From contig NZ_JALKCG010000001.1 in NCBI RefSeq assembly GCF_023016525.1, positions 434,001-498,000 on the forward strand: a stretch of 64,000 nucleotides of DNA, given 5' to 3'. Shown in pieces: positions 20,127-29,759 of the stretch. The notes beneath the pieces are model-generated. The model was not told where the DNA came from. It saw nothing but the letters and a program-made list of their open reading frames with translations, and searched no databases. Position 1 is the first letter of the stretch; each line of letters starts with the position of its first letter. The translations under genes and the position numbers were made by a program. Origin of the DNA: Ancylobacter koreensis (GTDB lineage Bacteria; Pseudomonadota; Alphaproteobacteria; Rhizobiales; Xanthobacteraceae).

Positions 20127-20747
20127 TCAGCCCTCAGTGGCGGGCGTCTCGGCGGGGGCCGCCTTCGGCCCGCCTTTCGACACCCCGACCAGCGCCGGGC
20201 GCAGCACGCGCTCGCCGATCTTGTAGCCCGGCTGGATCACCTGCACGACCGTGCCCGAGGGGAGCTCGGCATTGGGCACCTCGAACATCGCCTGATGCAG
20301 GTTCGGGTCGAATTTCGAGCCCTCCGCCTCGATGCGCGCGACGCCGTGCTTGGAGAGCGTCTGCGTCAGCGCGCGGGCGGTGATGTCGATGCCGTCCAGC
20401 ACCGTCTTCAGCACGCCCTCGGCCTTCGCGCTTGCCTCCTCGTCGACGGCGCCGAGCGCCCGCTCGAAATCGTCGGCCACGTTGAGGATGTCGCGGGCAA
20501 AGCCGGTGATGCCGTAGACCTTGGCGTCGGCCACCTCGCGCTCGGCGCGGCGGCGCACATTGTCTGCCTCGGCGAAGGCACGCAGGAACTTGTCCTTCAG
20601 GCTGGCGATCTCGGCCTCCAGCCGCTCCTTTTCGGCCGCGAACTGGGCGGCGAGGTCGTCCGGCGCGGCCGCGGCGCCGGAGGCGGCGTCGACAGTCTGA
20701 TCGGCCGTTTCGGGCTGGTCAGCCGGAGTGCGGTTCTCGTCGCTCAT
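20127..20747 (-). CDS. grpE: Nucleotide exchange factor GrpE
   Basis: GrpE releases ADP from DnaK. The 206-residue product has an acidic N-terminal tail, a long coiled-coil (AAEKERLEAEIASLKDKFLRA near residues 40-60) and the conserved RRRAEREVADAKVYGI. The beta-domain signature FDPNLHQAMFEVP runs into SGTVVQVIQPGYKIGERVLRPALVGVSK. ATG 20747 (MSDENRT) has GAGG at -11 and is preferred to the in-frame ATG at 20798. It lies 93 bp downstream of hrcA with a sigma32-like promoter in between. Confidence 0.96.
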   Translation of the reverse strand: MSDENRTPADQPETADQTVDAASGAAAAPDDLAAQFAAEKERLEAEIASLKDKFLRAFAEADNVRRRAEREVADAKVYGITGFARDILNVADDFERALGAVDEEASAKAEGVLKTVLDGIDITARALTQTLSKHGVARIEAEGSKFDPNLHQAMFEVPNAELPSGTVVQVIQPGYKIGERVLRPALVGVSKGGPKAAPAETPATEG

Positions 20748-20816
20748 GAATACCTCGTCGAAGAATGGATTTGCCATGCTGGGCGCCCCGTGGGGCACAC
20801 CGCGCGGACGCCCGCC

Positions 20817-20845
20817 ATATCGGGTCGCGCGGCGGAAAAATCAAG
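20817..20845 (-). promoter_or_regulatory. Sigma32-type heat-shock promoter for grpE
   Basis: On the minus strand CTTGATT (20845-20839), a 14-base spacer and CCCGATAT (20824-20817) match the RpoH consensus CTTGAAA-N11-15-CCCCATNT with few mismatches. The -35 overlaps the hrcA stop codon, so grpE can be heat-induced independently of hrcA. Confidence 0.65.
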
Positions 20846-21941
20846 CCGCGTCAATCCCCGGGCCGGCCAGCACGCGGCTCACCACGCGCGCGGTGAAGTC
20901 GACCATCGGCACGATGCGGGCATAGTTCAGCCGGGTCGGGCCGATCACCCCGAGCACTCCCACCACACGGCCCTGCCCGTCGCGATAGGGCGCGACGATG
21001 GTGGAGGAGCCCGACAGCGAGAACAGCTTGTTCTCGGAGCCGATGAAGATGCGCAGGCCCTGCGCGTCCTCGGCGCGTCCCAGAAGGTCGACCACTTCCT
21101 GCTTGGCTTCGAGGTCGTCGAACAGCAGGCGCACCCGCTCCAGATCCTCTATGGCGCGCAAATCGTGCAGCAGCCGCGTCTGGCCGCGCACGATGAGCCG
21201 CCGCTCGGCCTTGTCGCCGCCCGACCAGCTCGCCAGCCCGGTCTCCACCACGCGGGCGGTGATCTCGTCGAGCTCGGCGCGGCGTGCGCTGAGCGTGCGC
21301 TCCACCTCGCTGCGCAGCTCGGCGATGGTGCGGCCTCTCGTGAGCGAACCGAGAAAGTTCGTCGCCTCGGTCAGCGCCGAGGCCGGCAGCCCCTTCGGCA
21401 GCGGGACGAGGCGGTTCTCCACCTCGCCATCGTCTGAAACGAGGATGAGCAGCGCGCGGCTGGCGTCGAGCGGCACGAATTCGATGTGCTTGAGCCGCAC
21501 ATCGGTCTTGCCGGCGGTGACGACGCCGGCGCCGCGCGACAGGCCGGAGAGCAGGTTGGAGGCTTCCGCCAGCACGCCGTCGACCGTCTGGGCGCGGGCG
21601 GCGGCGCGCACCTGCGTCTCGATCGAGTTGCGCTCGTCCTCCGAGACGTCGCCGATCTCCAGTAGCGCATCGACGAAGAAGCGCAGCCCCCGCTCGGTCG
21701 GCAGGCGGCCGGCGCTGGTGTGCGGCGCGAAGATGAGCCCGGCGGCTTCGAGGTCCGCCATCACGTTGCGCACGGAAGCGGGCGAGAGCGTCATCGGAAT
21801 GAGGCGCGAGATATTGCGCGAGCCGGCCGGCTCGCCGGTCGCCAGATAGGTCTCGACGATCTGCCGGAAAATCTCGCGCGAACGCTCGTCGAGCCGCGCG
21901 AGCGAGGGGGCGGTGGAAGCGAGCAGGGAATCGAATGCCAT
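20841..21941 (-). CDS. hrcA: Heat-inducible transcription repressor HrcA
   Basis: HrcA represses CIRCE-controlled chaperone genes such as groESL. The 366-residue product has the winged-helix N-terminal domain: [22 protein letters not shown], then [19 protein letters not shown] and [19 protein letters not shown]. The GAF-like and dimerisation regions end with the conserved [25 protein letters not shown] 21941 is chosen by homology. No CIRCE repeat was seen upstream of it in this window; groESL is elsewhere. It is divergent from rph. Confidence 0.95.
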   Translation of the reverse strand: MAFDSLLASTAPSLARLDERSREIFRQIVETYLATGEPAGSRNISRLIPMTLSPASVRNVMADLEAAGLIFAPHTSAGRLPTERGLRFFVDALLEIGDVSEDERNSIETQVRAAARAQTVDGVLAEASNLLSGLSRGAGVVTAGKTDVRLKHIEFVPLDASRALLILVSDDGEVENRLVPLPKGLPASALTEATNFLGSLTRGRTIAELRSEVERTLSARRAELDEITARVVETGLASWSGGDKAERRLIVRGQTRLLHDLRAIEDLERVRLLFDDLEAKQEVVDLLGRAEDAQGLRIFIGSENKLFSLSGSSTIVAPYRDGQGRVVGVLGVIGPTRLNYARIVPMVDFTARVVSRVLAGPGIDAA

Positions 21942-22083
21942 CGGAAGCCTGTCTCTCCTGTGGTCCGCGTCGGACCGGCCTCCATTATCTCGGCAACCGC
22001 GCCCCATGTTCAAGCGACCCCGCCGATTGCGCCCTTGGCGCCCGCCCCTTACAAGGGCGCACCCTGTCGTTCCGGAGATTTCC

Positions 22084-22797
22084 ATGCGCCCTTCCCGCCG
22101 CCAGCCCGACGAGATGCGTGCCGTCAGCTTCGAGCGCGGCGTGCTGCGCCACGCGGAAGGCTCCTGCCTCGTGAAGTTCGGCGAGACCCATGTGCTGGTC
22201 GCCGCCACGCTGGAAGAGCGCCTGCCGCCGTGGCTGAAGGGGCAGGGCCGTGGCTGGGTGACGGCCGAATACGGCATGCTGCCGCGCGCCACCCATGAGC
22301 GCACCCGGCGCGAGGTGACGTCCGGCAAGCCTTCCGGCCGCACGCAGGAAATCCAGCGCCTGATCGGCCGCTCGCTGCGCGCGGTGGTCGATCTCGAAAA
22401 GCTCGGCGAGCGCCAGATCACCGTCGATTGCGACGTGATCCAGGCCGATGGCGGCACCCGCACCGCCTCCGTCACCGGCGCGTGGATCGCGCTGCACGAC
22501 TGCCTGAGCTGGATGAAGTCGCGCGGCATGATCCCGACCGTTCCGCTGCGCGATCAGCTCGCCGCCGTCTCCTGCGGCATCATCGACGGCGAGCCGCGCC
22601 TCGACCTCGACTACGCCGAGGATTCCGAGGCCCATACCGACGTGAACTTCGTGATGACCGGCTCCGGCGGCTTCGTCGAGGTGCAGGGCACCGCCGAGAA
22701 GACGCCCTTCAGCGAGGACGAGTTCAACGCCATGCTCTCCCTTGCCCGCAAGGGCATCGGCAAGCTGGTCGACCTGCAGAAGCTCGCCGTAGCATGA
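22084..22797 (+). CDS. rph: Ribonuclease PH
   Basis: RNase PH trims tRNA 3' ends phosphorolytically. The 237-residue product starts [20 protein letters not shown] and contains [21 protein letters not shown] and [20 protein letters not shown] with the phosphate-binding Gly-Arg. Also present are [20 protein letters not shown] and the C-terminal [15 protein letters not shown] 22084 has GGAG upstream. The downstream rdgB start overlaps its stop (ATGA). Confidence 0.97.
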   Translation: MRPSRRQPDEMRAVSFERGVLRHAEGSCLVKFGETHVLVAATLEERLPPWLKGQGRGWVTAEYGMLPRATHERTRREVTSGKPSGRTQEIQRLIGRSLRAVVDLEKLGERQITVDCDVIQADGGTRTASVTGAWIALHDCLSWMKSRGMIPTVPLRDQLAAVSCGIIDGEPRLDLDYAEDSEAHTDVNFVMTGSGGFVEVQGTAEKTPFSEDEFNAMLSLARKGIGKLVDLQKLAVA

Positions 22798-23447
22798 CGA
22801 CGCCCGCGCCCCGGCGGCTGGAAGGCCGCATCGTCATCGCCACGCACAATCCCGGCAAGCTGGAGGAGATGCGGGGCCTGCTCGCGCCTTATGGCGTCGA
22901 GGCGGTCTCGGCCGGCGATCTCGGCCTGCCGGAGCCTGAGGAGACGGGGCTCACCTTCGGCGAGAACGCCCGCATCAAGGCGCTGGCGGCGGCGACCGCC
23001 TCCGGCCTGCCGGCCTTCGCCGACGATTCGGGCCTCTGCGTCGAGGCGCTGGGCGGCGCGCCGGGCCTCTATACCGCCCGCTGGGCGGGGCCGGAGAAGG
23101 ACTTCATGGCGGCGATGACCCGCGTGGAGGAGGAGCTGCGCGCCGCCGGCGCCGAGCTGCCGGACCTGCGGCGCGGCTTCTTCATCTCCGCCCTGTGCCT
23201 CGCCTGGCCGGACGGCCATACGGAGGATTTCGAGGGCGTGGTGAACGGCACGCTGGTCTGGCCGCCGCGCGGTCCGGCCGGCTTCGGCTACGACCCTATG
23301 TTCCAGCCCGATGGGCACGAGCGCACCTTCGGCGAGATGACCGGCGCCGAGAAGCACGGCCTGCCGCCGCTCGGCGACGGCCTGTCGCACCGTGCCCGCG
23401 CCTTCATGGCGCTGGCGAAGGCCTGCCTCGGGGCGACGTTTGACTGA
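22794..23447 (+). CDS. rdgB: XTP/dITP diphosphatase (RdgB/HAM1)
   Basis: RdgB removes deaminated purine nucleotides (dITP, XTP) from the pool. The 217-residue product carries [13 protein letters not shown], the catalytic [36 protein letters not shown] with the conserved Asp pair, and [12 protein letters not shown] followed by [19 protein letters not shown]. It is coupled to rph by a four-base overlap and overlaps the likely TTG start of hemW by eight bases. This is the common rph-rdgB-hemW order. Confidence 0.97.
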   Translation: MTTPAPRRLEGRIVIATHNPGKLEEMRGLLAPYGVEAVSAGDLGLPEPEETGLTFGENARIKALAAATASGLPAFADDSGLCVEALGGAPGLYTARWAGPEKDFMAAMTRVEEELRAAGAELPDLRRGFFISALCLAWPDGHTEDFEGVVNGTLVWPPRGPAGFGYDPMFQPDGHERTFGEMTGAEKHGLPPLGDGLSHRARAFMALAKACLGATFD

Positions 23448-24642
23448 CGGCGCCCATAGAACGGCCGGGCGGACCGCCCTCGCGGCGCCCCCGCCGGCCG
23501 ATCCCGGCTTCGGCGTCTATGTCCATTGGCCGTTCTGCAAGGCCAAGTGCCCCTATTGCGACTTCAACTCGCATGTCCGCCATTCCCCGCCGGATCAGGC
23601 CCGCTTCGTCGCCGCGTTCAGGGCGGAGATCGCGCACACCCGCGAACGCATCGGCCAGCGGCGGACGCAGAGCGTGTTCTTCGGCGGCGGCACGCCCTCG
23701 CTGATGGAGCCCGGCACGGTTGGCGCTATTCTCGACGCCATCGACGCCGCCTGGCCGCTCGACGCACGCGCCGAGGTGACGCTGGAGGCCAACCCGACCA
23801 GCGTCGAGGCCGGGCGTTTCCGCGGCTACCGTGCGGCGGGCGTCAACCGGGTCTCGCTCGGCGTTCAGGCGCTGGACGATGCGGCGCTGAAGGCGCTGGG
23901 GCGCATGCACACGGCGGAGGAGGCGCTGGGCGCGGTGGCGGTCGCCCGCGCGGCCTTCGAGCGCGTGTCCTTCGACCTCATCTATGCCCGCCCGGACCAG
24001 AAGCCGGAGGACTGGGCGCGCGAGCTTTCCCGTGCCATCGGCGAGGGCTGCGAGCACCTCTCGCTCTACCAGCTCACCATCGAGGAGGGCACGCCCTTCG
24101 CCGCCCTGCACCGCGCCGGCCGCCTCATCGTGCCGGAGGGCGAGGTCGCCCGCGCGCTGTGGGACGTGACGCAGGAGACGACGGCCGCCGCCGGCCTCCC
24201 GGCCTACGAGATTTCCAACCATGCGAGGCCGGGAGCGGAGAGCCGTCACAACCTGCTCTACTGGCGCTATGGCGAATATGCCGGGATCGGCCCCGGCGCC
24301 CATGGGCGGCTCGACACGCCGGAAGGCCGCGTCGCCACCTCCACCGAGCGCGGGCCGGAGGAATGGGTGGCTCGCGTCGAGGCGGCCGGCCACGGCGTCA
24401 TCGCCGACGAGGCGCTGACGCGCGCCGAACAGGCCGACGAATACCTCCTGATGGGGCTTCGCCTTTCCGAAGGCATCGACCGCGCCCGCTTCGCCCGCCT
24501 CGCCGGGCGGGATTTCGACGCCGCGCGGCTGGCGGCGTTGCTGGCGGAAGGCATGGTGGAGGCGCTGCCCGGCGAGCGCCTGCGCGCCACCGAGGCCGGG
24601 CTGCCGGTGCTCGACGCCATCGTCGCCGATCTGGCGGCGTAG
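23440..24642 (+). CDS. hemW: Radical SAM haem chaperone HemW (HemN-like)
   Basis: HemW is a radical SAM protein related to HemN. Current understanding is that it binds haem and delivers it to membrane targets; it is often mis-called coproporphyrinogen oxidase. The 400-residue product has the cluster motif CKAKCPYC (Cys33, Cys37, Cys40 with the chosen start), GGGTPSL near residue 88 and [18 protein letters not shown]. HemW-specific [11 protein letters not shown] and the C-terminal winged domain are also present. The start is uncertain: TTG 23440 keeps the overlap with rdgB, and no ATG lies between it and the YVHWPFC strand. Confidence 0.92.
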   Translation: MTDGAHRTAGRTALAAPPPADPGFGVYVHWPFCKAKCPYCDFNSHVRHSPPDQARFVAAFRAEIAHTRERIGQRRTQSVFFGGGTPSLMEPGTVGAILDAIDAAWPLDARAEVTLEANPTSVEAGRFRGYRAAGVNRVSLGVQALDDAALKALGRMHTAEEALGAVAVARAAFERVSFDLIYARPDQKPEDWARELSRAIGEGCEHLSLYQLTIEEGTPFAALHRAGRLIVPEGEVARALWDVTQETTAAAGLPAYEISNHARPGAESRHNLLYWRYGEYAGIGPGAHGRLDTPEGRVATSTERGPEEWVARVEAAGHGVIADEALTRAEQADEYLLMGLRLSEGIDRARFARLAGRDFDAARLAALLAEGMVEALPGERLRATEAGLPVLDAIVADLAA

Positions 24643-24674
24643 ACACCCCGACTCTGCCGGCACCGCCCTCACAC

Positions 24675-24768
24675 CGTCATGGCCGGGCTTGACCCGGCCA
24701 TCCACGTCTTCCGGCCGGACACCGGTGGGGGTGAGGTCATGGATCCCCGGGTCGAGCCGGGGATGACG
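24675..24768. repeat. Bipartite palindromic intergenic repeat, copy B
   Basis: This is near-identical in plan to 10501-10593. It starts CGTCATGG, with palindrome GGCCGGGCTTGACCCGGCC, then a spacer of similar length, the second palindrome CCCCGGGTCGAGCCGGGG, and ends GATGACG. It lies in the 157-bp gap between convergent hemW and the LpoA-like gene. Confidence 0.75.
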
Positions 24769-24799
24769 TTCTGAAGGTCGGAGCGATCGCGCCCGCCCC

Positions 24800-26020
24800 T
24801 CACCCCTGCGCGAAGCTGCGCGGAGCCGGGCTGACGATGCTGGTCGTGCCGCCGGAAATCTGCATCACCGCGAGGCCGCGCTGGTTGGTGCCGTCGGCGC
24901 GGAAGCGGAAGATGCCGTCGACGCCCGAGAAGCCCGACGGGTTCTGGATCGCCGCGTCGGTGATGCCGGCCTCGCCGAAGGAATTCACCAGCGCCGCCAT
25001 CAGCGACACCGCGTCGTGCGAGAGCGTCGCGGTGCGCACCGGCTCGCGGCCAAAGCGGGCGCGGTAGCGGGCGGCGAAGGCACGGAAGCCGGCCGGGTCG
25101 GGCGCGGCGAAGATGCCCCCGTTCACCGCCGGATTGGCGAACAGCGTGGGCGAATCCCACAGGCCGGTGCCGATGAGCTGCTTGCCGTTGAGGTTCACCC
25201 CGGCGGCGGTCATCGCCTGCAGCACCTGCGGCACGGCATCGGCGGCGTCCGGCAGGAAAACCGCATCCGCCTGCACCAGCGAGCCCGCGACCCGCCGCGC
25301 GGCTTCGGCATATTGCCCGGCGGCATAGCGCTCCAGCCCGACGACGCGCCCGCCGGCCTGCGGCACGGTCTCGCGGAAGGCGGCTTCCACCACCGAGCCA
25401 TAGGCATTGTCCGGCACCAGCCCGACGAAGGAGCGATGGCCGGTGGAGGCGGCGTAGCGCACGGCGCGCTCGACATCGGTCTGCGGCAGGAAGCTCAGCA
25501 GATAGACGCCCTGCGTCGCCACATTGGTGTCGGTGGAGAAGCCGACGAGCGGCACGTTGCGCTGGCGCGCGACCTGGCCGGCGGCGGCGACGGAATGGGC
25601 GAAGAGCGGGCCGATGATGGCACGCGCGCCCTCGTCCAGCGCCTGGCCGGCGGCGGCCTGCGCGCCCGGCCCGGTGCCGCCATCGTCCTTGACGATCAGG
25701 CGTATGCGCGCGCCGGAGAATTCGGTGAGCGCCATCTCGGCGGAATTGCGCAGCGCCTGCGCCACGGCGGCGGCATTGCCGCTGGCGCCGAGCGGCAGGA
25801 TCAGCGCGATGGGCGTGCCGTTGGCGGCGACCGGCGCGCCCTCGGGCGGCATCTGAGGGGCCGGCAGGCCTGCCTGTGGGGGCCCGAGATCGCTGCCGCC
25901 CGAGCAGGCCGCCAGCGTCGCCGAGCCGGCCAGCGCGAGAAAGCCGCGCCGCGTGGCGCGCAGTGCATGGCGCGGCGGGCGGGCGAGGTCGGTCGGCGCG
26001 GAAGGGTTCCTGTCGCTCAT
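24800..26020 (-). CDS. LpoA-like penicillin-binding protein activator (periplasmic lipoprotein)
   Basis: The 406-residue type I periplasmic-binding fold resembles branched-chain amino acid receptors and the C-terminal domain of LpoA, the activator of PBP1A. The export signal is unusual: TRRGFLALAG resembles a twin-arginine motif and runs into the lipobox LAAC, with Cys39 as the lipidated residue. Binding-fold landmarks are IALILPLGASGNAAAVAQALRN, VGFSTDTNVA and LVPDNAYGSVVEAAF. It is divergent from rsmI-yraN, the same neighbourhood as E. coli lpoA (rsmI-lpoA-yraN). It lacks the long N-terminal TPR domain of E. coli LpoA. Alternative: an ABC-transporter receptor, but no permease genes are adjacent. 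Confidence 0.78.
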   Translation of the reverse strand: MSDRNPSAPTDLARPPRHALRATRRGFLALAGSATLAACSGGSDLGPPQAGLPAPQMPPEGAPVAANGTPIALILPLGASGNAAAVAQALRNSAEMALTEFSGARIRLIVKDDGGTGPGAQAAAGQALDEGARAIIGPLFAHSVAAAGQVARQRNVPLVGFSTDTNVATQGVYLLSFLPQTDVERAVRYAASTGHRSFVGLVPDNAYGSVVEAAFRETVPQAGGRVVGLERYAAGQYAEAARRVAGSLVQADAVFLPDAADAVPQVLQAMTAAGVNLNGKQLIGTGLWDSPTLFANPAVNGGIFAAPDPAGFRAFAARYRARFGREPVRTATLSHDAVSLMAALVNSFGEAGITDAAIQNPSGFSGVDGIFRFRADGTNQRGLAVMQISGGTTSIVSPAPRSFAQG

Positions 26021-26221
26021 CGCGGCGGTTCGGCCCGGAATCTGCGCCGGCCACCCCGGCCGGCATCGTTCCTTTTTAGGACGCGGGCGGCGGCGCTGTC
26101 ACCTCGCGCCGCCGTGCGGGGCGGTGAAAGCCCGACATATCCACGCGATAGGCCGCGCGGCACGTGGACCGGGCGGTGTCGAGGCATGACGGCGGCGCCG
26201 GCCGGCTCTACACTGTCGGCC

Positions 26222-27181
26222 ATGAACGCCTCATCCTCCGCTACCTCGCCGGCCTCTTCCGCCCTTCCCGCCGGGACGGCGCGCCCGCGCGGCTTTCGCA
26301 TCGGCGCGCATGCGCTCCCCGCCGCCCGGCCGGAAGGCGGGCTCTACATCGTCGCCACGCCGATCGGCCATCTCGGCGACGTGACGCTGCGGGCGCTGGA
26401 AACGCTGGCGGGCGCGGACGTCATCGCCTGCGAGGACACCCGCGTGACACGGCGGCTGCTGGATCGTTACGGCATCGAAACGCCGCTCGTCGCCTATCAC
26501 GATCACAATGCCGGGCAGATGCGCCCACGCCTTCTGGCGCGCCTCGCGGAAGGAGCGGTGGTGGCGCAGGTGTCGGATGCCGGCACGCCGCTGGTCTCCG
26601 ATCCCGGCTTCAAGCTGGTGGAGGCGGCCATCGCCGCCGGCCATCGCGTGGTGCCGCTGCCGGGCGCCTCGGCCAGCCTCGCCGCGCTGGTCGCCGCCGG
26701 TCTGCCGACCGATCGCTTCTTCTTCGAGGGCTTCCTGCCGCCGAAAAGCGGCGCCCGGCGCACCCGCATCGCCGAGCTGAAAAGCCTGCCGGCGACGTTG
26801 GTGGTCTATGAGAGCGGGCCGCGCCTGCCGGAAAGCCTCGCCGACCTCGCGGCGGGGCTGGGACCGCGCCCGGCGGCGGTGTGCCGCGAACTCACCAAGA
26901 CCTTCGAGGAGGTCCGCCGCGACCGGCTCGATGCCTTGGCCGCCCATTACGCGGAAAGCGGCCCCCCGCGCGGCGAGATCGTGCTGGTGATCGGCCCGCC
27001 GCAGGCGGAGGAGGCGAGCGAAGCCGATCTCGACGCCGCGCTGCGCGCTGCGCTGGCCAGCCTTTCGGTCAAGGACGCGGCGGCGGCGGTGGCCACCGCC
27101 ACCGGCCTGCCGCGCCGCGCCGTCTATGCCCGCGCGCTGGCGCTGCAGGCCGGCGCTGCGGACCGGACGGGCGATGACTGA
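26222..27181 (+). CDS. rsmI: 16S rRNA (cytidine1402-2'-O)-methyltransferase
   Basis: RsmI methylates the 2'-OH of C1402 in the ribosomal decoding centre. The 319-residue product contains the tetrapyrrole-methylase-fold motifs LYIVATPIGHLGDVTLRALE, CEDTRVTRRLLDRYGI, VSDAGTPLVSDPGF and FFEGFLPPKSGARRTR. A family-typical C-terminal AAAVATATGLPRRAVYARAL follows. ATG 26222 adds about 35 residues before the first strand; no better-placed start has a ribosome-binding site. The end overlaps yraN by eight bases. Confidence 0.95.
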   Translation: MNASSSATSPASSALPAGTARPRGFRIGAHALPAARPEGGLYIVATPIGHLGDVTLRALETLAGADVIACEDTRVTRRLLDRYGIETPLVAYHDHNAGQMRPRLLARLAEGAVVAQVSDAGTPLVSDPGFKLVEAAIAAGHRVVPLPGASASLAALVAAGLPTDRFFFEGFLPPKSGARRTRIAELKSLPATLVVYESGPRLPESLADLAAGLGPRPAAVCRELTKTFEEVRRDRLDALAAHYAESGPPRGEIVLVIGPPQAEEASEADLDAALRAALASLSVKDAAAAVATATGLPRRAVYARALALQAGAADRTGDD

Positions 27182-27560
27182 GCGGCCGCGCCGCGCCCCC
27201 AGCCCGGCCCGCCGGGCGGCCTTCGCGCGCGGCGTCGATGCGGAAGCCGCCGCCGCCGCGCTTTTCGAGGCGCAGGGCTTCGCCATCCTGGCCCGTCGCG
27301 TGCGCACGCCGCGTGGCGAGATCGACCTGGTGGCGCGGCGTGGCGATCTGCTCGTCTTCATCGAGGTGAAGGCGCGCGCCTCGCTTCGTTCCGCTGCCGA
27401 ATCGATCCTGCCGCGCCAACGCAAACGCATCGCCGGCGCGGCGGAGATCTTCCTCGCCGATCACCCCGAGCTCGCCCAGCTCGACATGCGGCTCGACGTG
27501 GTGCTGGTGGCGCCGGACGGCCCGCCCGTGCATCTGGCCGGCGCCTTCGAGGCGGAGTGA
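27174..27560 (+). CDS. UPF0102 (YraN) family nuclease-like protein
   Basis: The 128-residue product has a restriction-endonuclease-like core: GVDAEAAAAALFEAQGF, RRVRTPRGEIDLVARRGDLLVFIEVKAR and RQRKRIAGAAEIFL. The GEIDLV Asp and the EVK Glu-Lys make a PD-(D/E)xK site. UPF0102 proteins may act as Holliday-junction or DNA-processing nucleases, but the role is not settled. ATG 27174 sits eight bases inside rsmI; an upstream in-frame start would overlap far more. Confidence 0.9.
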   Translation: MTERPRRAPSPARRAAFARGVDAEAAAAALFEAQGFAILARRVRTPRGEIDLVARRGDLLVFIEVKARASLRSAAESILPRQRKRIAGAAEIFLADHPELAQLDMRLDVVLVAPDGPPVHLAGAFEAE

Positions 27561-27689
27561 GGGGCAGCTGGCGGCCGGCGGTTCGCGCCGCGGTTCCTGC
27601 GCAATGGCGCGGTGCCGCGCGAGGGATTAAGAAGAGGCCAACGCCGCCGCGCGCGCCCGCGCGGCCCCCTCTTGCCTGAGACGGATTCC

Positions 27690-28634
27690 ATGAGCCTCAC
27701 CATCGCCGTCCAGATGGACCCGATCGACCGCATCAACATCGCGGGCGATTCCGGCTTCGCCCTGCTGCTGGAAGCGCAGGCGCGCGGCCACGCGATCTCC
27801 TATTACACCACCGACCGCCTCGCCATGCGCGACGGCGAGGTGTTCGCCACCGTCGAGCCGCTGGAAGTGCGCGACGTGAAGGGCGACCACTACACGCTCG
27901 GCGAGCCCCGCCGCGTGCGACTCGACAGCTTCGACGTGATCCTGATGCGGCAGGACCCGCCCTTCGACCTCAACTACATCACCGCCACGCATCTTCTGGA
28001 GCGCATCCACCCCAGGACGCTGGTGGTGAACGACCCCGCCCATGTGCGCAACGCGCCGGAGAAGATCTTCGTCACCCATTTCCCGGACCTGATGCCGCCG
28101 ACGCTGATCACCCGCGACCTCGCCGAGATCAAGGCGTTCCGCGAGGAGTTCGGCGACATCGTGGTGAAGCCGCTCTACGGCCATGGCGGCGCCTCGGTGT
28201 TCCGCCTCACCCGCGACGACCTGAATTTCGGCTCGCTCTACGACCTGTTCGCCACCACGATGCGCGAGCCCTGGGTGGTGCAGCGCTTCATTCCTGAGGT
28301 GAAGCACGGCGACAAGCGCATCATCCTGGTCGACGGCCTGTTCGCCGGCGCGGTCAACCGCGTGCCGAGCGAGGGCGACCTGCGCTCCAACATGGTGCGC
28401 GGCGGCGCGGCGGCCGAGACCGATCTCACCGCGCGCGAACGCGAGATCTGCGAGCGGCTCGGCCCGGCGCTGCGCGAGCGCGGCCTGTTGCTCACCGGCA
28501 TCGACGTGATCGACGGCAACCTCACCGAGATCAACGTGACGGCGCCGACCGGCATCCGGGCCATCCGCCGGCTCGGCGGGCCGGACATTGCCGCCACCGT
28601 GTGGGACGTGATCGAGGCCAAGCGGCGGGGTTGA
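27690..28634 (+). CDS. gshB: Glutathione synthetase
   Basis: GshB ligates glycine to gamma-glutamylcysteine. The 314-residue ATP-grasp enzyme has [42 protein letters not shown], the ATP-binding [29 protein letters not shown] and the metal-binding [20 protein letters not shown] 27690 (MSLTIAVQ) is the conserved start; the 26 residues upstream in frame have no similarity. It follows rsmI-yraN by 129 bp, a conserved order. Confidence 0.97.
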   Translation: MSLTIAVQMDPIDRINIAGDSGFALLLEAQARGHAISYYTTDRLAMRDGEVFATVEPLEVRDVKGDHYTLGEPRRVRLDSFDVILMRQDPPFDLNYITATHLLERIHPRTLVVNDPAHVRNAPEKIFVTHFPDLMPPTLITRDLAEIKAFREEFGDIVVKPLYGHGGASVFRLTRDDLNFGSLYDLFATTMREPWVVQRFIPEVKHGDKRIILVDGLFAGAVNRVPSEGDLRSNMVRGGAAAETDLTAREREICERLGPALRERGLLLTGIDVIDGNLTEINVTAPTGIRAIRRLGGPDIAATVWDVIEAKRRG

Positions 28635-28676
28635 GACGAGGGGGTTCGAGACGGCGGCGGGCTGGCCGGCGCGCCG

Positions 28677-29327
28677 TCAGGTCAGCTCGCGCAGGCCGTC
28701 CGCCGTCTCGATGAGCGCCCGGTAATGGACCTTCGGCCCGTGGACGATGGCCGGCGGGCGGTCGATCTCCAGCCTGCGGTAGAGCGCGCCGATGCCGTCG
28801 GGATCGGGATGTTCGAGCACAAGCGCGTGAAGCTGCGCCCCGAGATCGGGGATCGACGCGATGTAGCCGGCATCGCCCCGATGGTCGATCAGCGAGGGGA
28901 CGGCGCCGTCCAGCGGCAATGAGCCGTCCGCCGGAATGGAAAAAGCAAAGCTCGGCTCATCCTGGGGCAATGCGATCTTCTCGCCGAAGAGCGAACCCGC
29001 CGGTCCCCTCGCAAGGTCGAGCGAAGCGTCCATCGCCTCGGTGCCGGCGACCCAGCCGCGCAGGCGCCGGCCCTCCTCCCAGTCGGCCCGGACCTGCGCG
29101 TGGTCGTCAAGGCCGAACCAGCGCGGACGGCCGGGATCGATGCCCTCAGGGTCCAGCGCCACGATTTCCAGATAGACCTGTTCGCCCAGCCGAAGCCGGT
29201 GGTTATGGGTGCCCATATAGAGGTGGCGCATGCCGAAGGGCACCTCGATGCCGAGGCAGGCGCGGACATGAGCGACCCCTTCCGCGAGCGAGGGGGCGAT
29301 CACGGTGAGATGATCGAGCTTCAGCAT
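28677..29327 (-). CDS. VOC-family (glyoxalase-like) protein
   Basis: The 216-residue product starts MLKLDHLTVIAPSLAEGVAHVRACLG, a typical beta-alpha-beta opening of the vicinal oxygen chelate fold with a metal-binding His. It continues MGTHNHRLRLGEQVYLEIVALDP, with a second His and the Glu metal ligand. The length fits the glyoxalase-like subgroup with two modules in one chain. The substrate is unknown. It converges with gshB and lies beyond the terminator of the hsp20-DUF1150 unit, so it is probably transcribed separately. Confidence 0.82.
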   Translation of the reverse strand: MLKLDHLTVIAPSLAEGVAHVRACLGIEVPFGMRHLYMGTHNHRLRLGEQVYLEIVALDPEGIDPGRPRWFGLDDHAQVRADWEEGRRLRGWVAGTEAMDASLDLARGPAGSLFGEKIALPQDEPSFAFSIPADGSLPLDGAVPSLIDHRGDAGYIASIPDLGAQLHALVLEHPDPDGIGALYRRLEIDRPPAIVHGPKVHYRALIETADGLRELT

Positions 29328-29370
29328 GCGCGGTCCCCGTTCGTGGCCGATGGCGTTCCAGTATGCGGCA

Positions 29371-29403
29371 AGGAAAAGGCCCGGCCGTTGCCGACCGGGC
29401 CTT
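29371..29403 (-). terminator. Rho-independent terminator of hsp20-DUF1150
   Basis: On the minus strand the 9-bp stem AAGGCCCGG/CCGGGCCTT with a 10-base loop is followed by TTCCTTG. It begins 26 bases after the DUF1150 stop. Confidence 0.75.
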
Positions 29404-29428
29404 CTCGATTCATGCGCGAGGCGCGCGT

Positions 29429-29713
29429 TCAGTGAACGCTGAGCGTCACGAGCTCGTTCTGCTGCGCGCTGGCGATGGCCGCCTCGCGACTGTCGGTCAG
29501 CATCATCGGCGTGCCGTCGGCCGAATGCAGCGTGTAGAGCTTCAGCCCCGGCGCGAGGCGGGCCTGCGGGAACATCTCCGCCGCCTCCTCCGAGCGGATC
29601 GAGCGGACATAGGCGATGTGGCCGTCGCCGAGGCTGGCGAAGGCTTCCGGCGAGAGACCCTCGGCCAGCGCCACGCCGGCCGGGCCGGTATCGATGTTGA
29701 ATTCGTTGGTCAT
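29429..29713 (-). CDS. DUF1150 family protein
   Basis: The 94-residue protein contains GLSPEAFASLGDGHIAYVRSI, GLKLYTLHSADGTPMMLTDSREAAIASA and a polar end. This is the DUF1150 pattern common in Hyphomicrobiales, where it is often found next to small heat-shock genes. The function is unknown. ATG 29713 (MTNEF) is preferred: GAGGAG lies eight bases before it, while the in-frame GTG at 29722 would abut that ribosome-binding site. It is 46 bp after hsp20 and before a terminator, so it should share heat control. Confidence 0.88.
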   Translation of the reverse strand: MTNEFNIDTGPAGVALAEGLSPEAFASLGDGHIAYVRSIRSEEAAEMFPQARLAPGLKLYTLHSADGTPMMLTDSREAAIASAQQNELVTLSVH

Positions 29714-29759
29714 GTCGAACACTCCTCGAATGCGCCGTCGAGACCGGCTTCGGGTTTCG

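Noticed and set aside
21942-22083. A CIRCE element upstream of hrcA
   Set aside because: I looked for TTAGCACTC-N9-GAGTGCTAA in the hrcA-rph gap and saw nothing close.
23440-24642. Calling the radical SAM gene a coproporphyrinogen III oxidase (hemN)
   Set aside because: The Cys motif context, length and the rph-rdgB-linked position fit HemW; the HemN-specific longer N-terminal segment is missing.
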